Assembly: GCF_001543895.1 (NCBI RefSeq)
Contig: NZ_JYIJ01000018.1
Location: 186,001-250,000 of the forward strand
Origin: Carbonactinospora thermoautotrophica
GTDB lineage: Bacteria; Actinomycetota; Actinomycetes; Streptomycetales; Carbonactinosporaceae
Direction of reading: 5' to 3'
Length of the DNA stretch: 64,000 nucleotides
The notes beneath the pieces were generated by a model. That model saw nothing but the letters and a program-made list of their open reading frames with translations, did no database searches and was not told the origin of the DNA. A program made the position numbers and the translations under genes. Shown one piece after another: positions 60,219 to 64,000 of this stretch (the first letter of the stretch is position 1; the number at the start of each line of letters is the position of its first letter).

Positions 60219-60638
60219 TTGCTCGTCCCGCCCGGGTCCGGCTGTCCGCGGTTCGCACATCGTTCACGGGTGTCCGCGGAGAGATTTTGGCTAGGTCCCG
60301 GGCGCGTCTTCCCTGGTCAGGTACGGCGCAAGGGCGCCCTCGACGCGTTGGAGGGCGACCTGCGGAGTCGGTGCCGAACCGATCGAGGCGGCGTCGGAGG
60401 ATCTCCGCCAGGCGTGGGCCGGGTCTCCCTTGCGGCACGGTGCTTCAGCGCCCGCTCCTCCCGCGACGTGCCCGAGTCGGTCCAGGCGGAACCCGCCTGC
60501 GGCGCGTTGTGCCCGGCGTGGATCCACCCCCAGCCGCCGCCCTGACGAGAGCGCCGTGAACACGCCCCCATCCGCAGCGGGCATCCGCTGGGGCGGCCGA
60601 CGGCTGAAGGCCGCCGACGGGAGGGCTACGCTCGCACC
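60219..60638. other. Gene-free stretch
   Basis: No supported gene, repeat or RNA seen between the tRNA terminator and the phosphatase-like gene. Confidence 0.4.
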
Positions 60639-61067
60639 GTGACCGCTACCTGGGAGCCCACGGCGGCGGGTGTGCTGCGACTGCCCTCGGGCCGACTCGT
60701 CCGCGGCCGGGGACTGAGACGGCCGCTCCCGCCGGGCCCGCAGCCCACCTTCGCGCTCTACCTGCTGGGCCACCGGCCACCGCCCGTCGCCTGGGAATAC
60801 CGATGGCTTCGCTGGCCCGACTTCTGGCTGCCGTCCGACCGGACAGCGACCATCGACGCGCTGCGCGAGGCATGGGCACGCGCCGAGGCCGAACGCGTCG
60901 AGATCGCCTGTGCCGGCGGACACGGACGCACCGGCACGGCCCTGGCCTGCCTCGCCGTGCTCGATGGGGTACCCAACCGTGAGGCGGTCGCCTACGTCCG
61001 CGAGCATTACTCTCCACGCGCCGTTGAGACACCCTGGCAACGCCGCTTCGTCTCCCGCTTCCAGTAG
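60639..61067 (+). CDS. Protein-tyrosine-phosphatase-like protein
   Basis: 142 aa, GTG start. The P-loop IACAGGHGRTGTALA (Cys, then GxGRTG) is the CX5R active site of dual-specificity phosphatases, and WLRWPDFWLPSDRTATIDAL carries a candidate general-acid Asp. N-terminal residues 1-50 are Pro/Arg-rich. The fold is short and single-domain. It could remove phosphate from Tyr/Ser/Thr or a small molecule. The IS200/IS605 element lies just downstream. Confidence 0.82.
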   Translation: MTATWEPTAAGVLRLPSGRLVRGRGLRRPLPPGPQPTFALYLLGHRPPPVAWEYRWLRWPDFWLPSDRTATIDALREAWARAEAERVEIACAGGHGRTGTALACLAVLDGVPNREAVAYVREHYSPRAVETPWQRRFVSRFQ

Positions 61068-61321
61068 GCCGCATTCATCAGCCACAACCCCAAGACGCCC
61101 CGCCGACCCGGTGAACGTTGCCGGTCGCAGCATGGGGGTTTGCTTGGTGGCGACCGAAAGGAGTTGCTTGCGAGGCGCTATGGTCGCAGGGTCAGGGTGA
61201 CGCTGCCGTGCTGCGTTGCCGTTCCGGCCCCCCGCGTAGACCGCCAACACTGGCCGGTAACGGCAGAGCTGATGACGGCTCGGCCAGCGTGGCGTGATTG
61301 ATCGAAATTCTTAGGCGCAGA

Positions 61322-61342
61322 CCCCCGGCTTCAGCCGTGGGG
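61322..61342. repeat. Left-end hairpin of the IS element
   Basis: 21-nt imperfect palindrome with a GGCT/AGCC inner stem and CCCC/GGGG outer stem, the expected TnpA-binding site at the left end. Confidence 0.75.
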
Positions 61343-61400
61343 TTAGCCCATCCCTCTCGATCCTCAGACATTAGATAGCTCCAAGCTGTATACTGTTTGG

Positions 61401-61799
61401 GTGGCTGTAACACTGCGGTCGAACAGCAACGTCGTCTTCCAGTGCGCGTACCACGTCGTGTGGTGCCCGAAGTACCGGCGGCGCGTGCTGGGCGGCCGGA
61501 TCGAAGAGCGGTTGAAGGACCTCATCCGCGAGGTGGTGGACGAGAAAGGGGCATGGCTGGTGGAGATGGAGGTCATGCCCGACCACGTCCATCTGCTGGT
61601 CGAAGTCGATCCGCAGTACGGCATCCACCGCCTGGTGAAGGCCATCAAGGGCCGCTCGTCCCGCGTGCTGCGGGAGGAGTTCCCGCACCTGAAGTCGCAG
61701 TTGCCGACGTTGTGGACGAACTCCTACTTCGTAGCCACGGTCGGCGGCGCGCCACTGGCGGTGGTGAAGCGGTACGTCGAGCAGCAGAAGGGACGCTGA
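61401..61799 (+). CDS. tnpA: IS200/IS605 transposase TnpA (Y1 HUH)
   Basis: 132 aa, GTG start. Single-strand transposase with the HUH metal site in VMPDHVHLLVEV and the catalytic Tyr in VVKRYVEQQ. YHVVWCPKYRRRVLGG and a dimer interface are present. Length is normal for the family. It excises and inserts the element as a single strand at TTGAT-like targets. Its stop is directly followed by the tnpB ATG. Confidence 0.94.
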   Translation: MAVTLRSNSNVVFQCAYHVVWCPKYRRRVLGGRIEERLKDLIREVVDEKGAWLVEMEVMPDHVHLLVEVDPQYGIHRLVKAIKGRSSRVLREEFPHLKSQLPTLWTNSYFVATVGGAPLAVVKRYVEQQKGR

Positions 61800-62993
61800 A
61801 TGCTGACCGGCCGCCGCTACCTGCTCGCATTCACCCCCGAGCAGGAGGAGTTCGCCGAGAAGATCGGTGACGCCTGCCGGGTTGTGTGGAACACCGCCTT
61901 GGAGCAGCGGCGCGCCTACCGCCGTCGCGGCGCGTTCATCGGTTACGTAGAGCAGGCGCGGCAGATGGCCGAGGCCAAGAAGGACTTTCCGTGGCTGGCC
62001 GAGGCCCCGTCGCACACGCTTCAGCAAACGCTGCGCGACCTGGAGCGGGCATGCACGAGGCACGGCACGTTCAAGGTCCGATGGCGCTCCAAGCGGAAAA
62101 ACGCGCCGACGTTTCGCTTCCCCGATGCCAAGCAGATCACCGTGGAGCGAATCTCCCGTCGCTGGGGCCGGGTCAAGCTGCCCAAGCTGGGCTGGACCCG
62201 CTTCCGGTGGACACGCCCGCTCGGCGGGCAACTTCGCAATGCCACCGTGCTCAAGGACGGCGGGCGCTGGTACATCTCCTTCTGCGTCGAAGACGGGCTG
62301 GTGGAGTCCGCACCGAACGGCAAACCCCCGGTGGGGGTGGATCGTGGTGTCACTGTCGCAGTCGCCACCTCGTCCGGGTGGATGCGTGACCGCGAGTTCG
62401 TCACCCCAGGGGAGGCGGTACGACTCAAGCGGCTTCAGCAGCAGCTCGCCCGGCAGCGGAAGGGCTCCAACCGGCGCGCGGCCACCCGGGCGAAGCTGGC
62501 CAAGCTGAACGCCCGCATCCGCGCCCGGCGTACCGACTTCCTGGCGTGGACCGCCAACCGCCTCACCCGTGACCACGGACTGGTCGTCGTGGAGGACCTG
62601 AACATCAAGAACATGACGGCCAGCGCAAAGGGAACCGTCGAACAGCCAGGCCAAAACGTCCGGCAGAAAGCCGGGCTGAACCGGGCGATCCTGGCCAAGG
62701 GCTGGGGCGGACTGCTGACCGCCTTGGAACACAAGGCTCGTTACAACGGCTCCCGGATTCTGCGGGTGCCACCTGCGTTCACGTCGCAGACCTGCCATGC
62801 CTGCGGGCACTGCGCGCCGGACAACCGTGAGAGCCAAGCGGTGTTCCGGTGCCGCGCCTGCGGCCACCAGGACAACGCCGACGTGAACGCCGCGAAGAAC
62901 ATCCTCGCCGCCGGGCTGGCGGTGACAGGGCGTGGAGACCTCGCCGTTGGGCGGTCTGTGAAGCGCCAACCACCCGAGGCCGAGGTCGCGTGA
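61800..62993 (+). CDS. tnpB: RNA-guided nuclease TnpB
   Basis: 397 aa. RuvC-type nuclease: first Asp in VGVDRGVTVAVA, Glu in VVVEDLNIKNM, last Asp in DNADVNAAKN. A zinc ribbon (CHACGHCAP, then CRACGHQ) lies between. The N-terminal part (residues 1-170) is the guide/TAM-recognition region. All catalytic residues are present, so it may be active. In ISDra2-type elements the guide RNA is made from the 3' end of tnpB plus the right end. Confidence 0.94.
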   Translation: MLTGRRYLLAFTPEQEEFAEKIGDACRVVWNTALEQRRAYRRRGAFIGYVEQARQMAEAKKDFPWLAEAPSHTLQQTLRDLERACTRHGTFKVRWRSKRKNAPTFRFPDAKQITVERISRRWGRVKLPKLGWTRFRWTRPLGGQLRNATVLKDGGRWYISFCVEDGLVESAPNGKPPVGVDRGVTVAVATSSGWMRDREFVTPGEAVRLKRLQQQLARQRKGSNRRAATRAKLAKLNARIRARRTDFLAWTANRLTRDHGLVVVEDLNIKNMTASAKGTVEQPGQNVRQKAGLNRAILAKGWGGLLTALEHKARYNGSRILRVPPAFTSQTCHACGHCAPDNRESQAVFRCRACGHQDNADVNAAKNILAAGLAVTGRGDLAVGRSVKRQPPEAEVA

Positions 62994-63061
62994 ACGCGCC
63001 TCAGCCACGGGAATCCCCCGCCTTCAGGCGTGGGGAGGAAGTCAATCAGAGAGTCGCTTCC
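62900..63061 (+). ncRNA. Predicted omega RNA of TnpB
   Basis: By analogy with ISDra2, the guide RNA overlaps the tnpB 3' end, includes the right-end hairpin (63015-63035) and continues into about 16 nt of flanking DNA from 63046, which acts as the guide. The 5' boundary is not seen in the sequence and is an estimate. Confidence 0.5.
63015..63035. repeat. Right-end hairpin of the IS element
   Basis: 21-nt imperfect palindrome with a GCCT/AGGC inner stem and CCCC/GGGG outer stem, ten bases before the TCAA right boundary. Confidence 0.75.
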
Positions 63062-63115
63062 AGCCGGCGTCTTCCCTTGCCACACTGATCGGCGTTCGGT
63101 AGTGGATGGAGGGGG

Positions 63116-64000
63116 ATGTTGTTCCAGTACGGTGCGCTGACGCGCGGCTCTGGCGTCGACCCGCGTGGCTTGACGTTCGCGGTCATTGACCTGGAGACGA
63201 CAGGGCTGGACCCGGCCAGGGGCTCGCGTGTCTGCGAGGTGGGCGTCGTCCGAATGCGGGGCGACGGCTACGTGCTCGACGAGTTCGCGACCCTGGTGAA
63301 CCCGCAGCTCTCGCGGATCAGCAACAGCGACGTGCACGGCATCACCACCGCGATGGTCAAGGACGCCCCGACGTTCGGTGAGATCGCCGGGGATCTGCTG
63401 GCCGTGCTCTCGGACGCGATCATCGTCGGACACAACCTGGAGTTCGAGGAGAAGTTCCTCGCCGCCGAGTTCACCCGCCTCGGTCTGCGCCCGACCGGAG
63501 TTCCCGGGCTGTGCACCCTGGTCACGGCTCGTTCCCAGCTCGACCTTTGGGGCTACCGATTGCCGGACCTGACCCTCCGACTGACTGGTGAATGGCCCAG
63601 CGCTCAGCATTCGGCCCTCGGGGACGCCCGGGCATGCGCCCTCGTGCTCGCCGAACTGATCTCCAACGCGCCCCACCCGCTGCGCTACGCCGGCCCTGCG
63701 CCTCGACCTCTTCCACCAGCTCCGCGGAGCGGACGTGTCGCGGCACGCGTGGTGGGCCTGCGCCGCGGGAACCAGGGCTGGCTGTCGTCCCTGGTCGCGC
63801 AACTGCCGCTGATGAGCCAGCCGCCGGTGCCTCGTCCCGCGGAGGTCGCGAAGTACAAGGCTCTGCTGGGTCATGTCCTCGCGGACGGCAAGGTCACCGG
63901 TGAGGAAGCCCAGCAGCTGGCCGTGCTCGCGGCTCGAGCCGGGCTGACGCAGACCACCGCGCAGCAGGTCCACCAGGAATTCCTTCTGGAGGTCCGGGCG
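63116..64000 (+). CDS. DnaQ-like 3'-5' exonuclease with TerB-like tail (3' end outside window)
   Basis: Open to the end of the window, at least 295 codons. ATG with GGAGGGGG upstream. DEDDh exonuclease: FAVIDLETTGLDPARGSRVC (DxE), IVGHNLEFEEKFLAAEF (middle Asp/Glu region) and HSALGDARACALVLAEL (HxxxxD). After a Pro-rich linker, the C-terminal part (KYKALLGHVLADGKVTGEEA) resembles a TerB-like helical domain. Epsilon-like proofreading or RNA/DNA trimming is expected. The IS element ends 70 bp upstream of its start, so its promoter may be affected. Confidence 0.85.
   Translation, partial: MLFQYGALTRGSGVDPRGLTFAVIDLETTGLDPARGSRVCEVGVVRMRGDGYVLDEFATLVNPQLSRISNSDVHGITTAMVKDAPTFGEIAGDLLAVLSDAIIVGHNLEFEEKFLAAEFTRLGLRPTGVPGLCTLVTARSQLDLWGYRLPDLTLRLTGEWPSAQHSALGDARACALVLAELISNAPHPLRYAGPAPRPLPPAPRSGRVAARVVGLRRGNQGWLSSLVAQLPLMSQPPVPRPAEVAKYKALLGHVLADGKVTGEEAQQLAVLAARAGLTQTTAQQVHQEFLLEVRA

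Larger units (their letters stand above)
61303..63045 (+). mobile_element. Complete IS200/IS605-type element with tnpA and tnpB
   Basis: A TTGAT target motif (61298-61302) stands directly before the element. Left-end imperfect palindrome at 61322-61342 (CCCCCGGCTTCAGCC, then GTGGGG) and right-end palindrome at 63015-63035 (CCCCCGCCTTCAGGC, then GTGGGG). The right end is placed after TCAA at 63045. Length about 1.74 kb, like ISDra2. Both genes look intact. Confidence 0.85.

Noticed and set aside
59673-60545. Plus-strand frame of 290 codons running through tRNA-Val
   Set aside because: It crosses a full tRNA gene and its terminator, has no ribosome site and no domain.

Overview
The window reads as a chromosomal segment of a very GC-rich actinomycete. 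The order fasR-fabD-fabH-acpP-fabF with a DUF3145 gene nearby, the aceE / DUF3052 / AhpE neighbourhood, the DmdR/IdeR-type iron boxes and the frequent GTG starts and GTGA/ATGA overlaps all fit a streptomycete- or Streptosporangiales-like genome. The genus cannot be fixed from the sequence alone.

Positions 1-21.5 kb are an accessory region. They hold two copies of a mini-operon of overlapping microprotein genes (832-1523 on +, 7631-8219 on -), each beside a regulator gene; a minimal ATP-grasp RiPP pair (2117-3276); a DUF1540 gene; a coupled ASCH / GNAT-PIN-ASCH gene pair (4444-7037); and a type III CRISPR-Cas locus (9827-21204). The CRISPR locus has cas6 on the minus strand and a tightly overlapping plus-strand operon: a cas10 with GGDD and no visible HD domain, a three-part Cas7-Cas5-Cas11-like fusion, a double Cas7, csx19 and a TIGR03986-type Cas7. 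This set resembles type III-Dv. It is followed by an S-4TM family putative pore-forming effector. Near-identical leader-repeat units sit on both sides, with a decayed third one inside; no cas1 or cas2 is present. The last degenerate repeat abuts a remnant of a ycnI (DUF1775) gene.

Positions 21.5-34 kb are mostly core metabolism: a PPOX-fold oxidoreductase, plsX, an O-methyltransferase, a secreted SGNH hydrolase, DUF3145, an acyl-CoA carboxylase beta subunit, the FAS II operon under FasR (with a FabD carrying a lipoyl-like C-terminal domain) and an FMN reductase.

Positions 34.4-51 kb are an iron-regulated NRPS-independent siderophore locus: an ABC importer, a SbnH-like decarboxylase, a diaminobutyrate aminotransferase/decarboxylase pair, two IucA/IucC synthetases, an N-monooxygenase, an MFS exporter, a glutamine-synthetase-like ligase and a divergent FhuF-like reductase. 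Iron boxes lie at 34403-34445, 39680-39698 and 51018-51036.

Positions 51-64 kb return to core genes: pirin, an Lrp regulator, rocD, aceE, DUF1918, YjbQ, DUF3052, ahpE, tRNA-Val, a phosphatase-like protein, a complete IS200/IS605 element with tnpA and tnpB (61303-63045), and the start of a DnaQ-like exonuclease gene. A perfect palindrome of about 50 bp occurs three times (7478, 21433, 54066), and a 93-94 bp element with 15-bp terminal inverted repeats occurs twice (1994, 7374).
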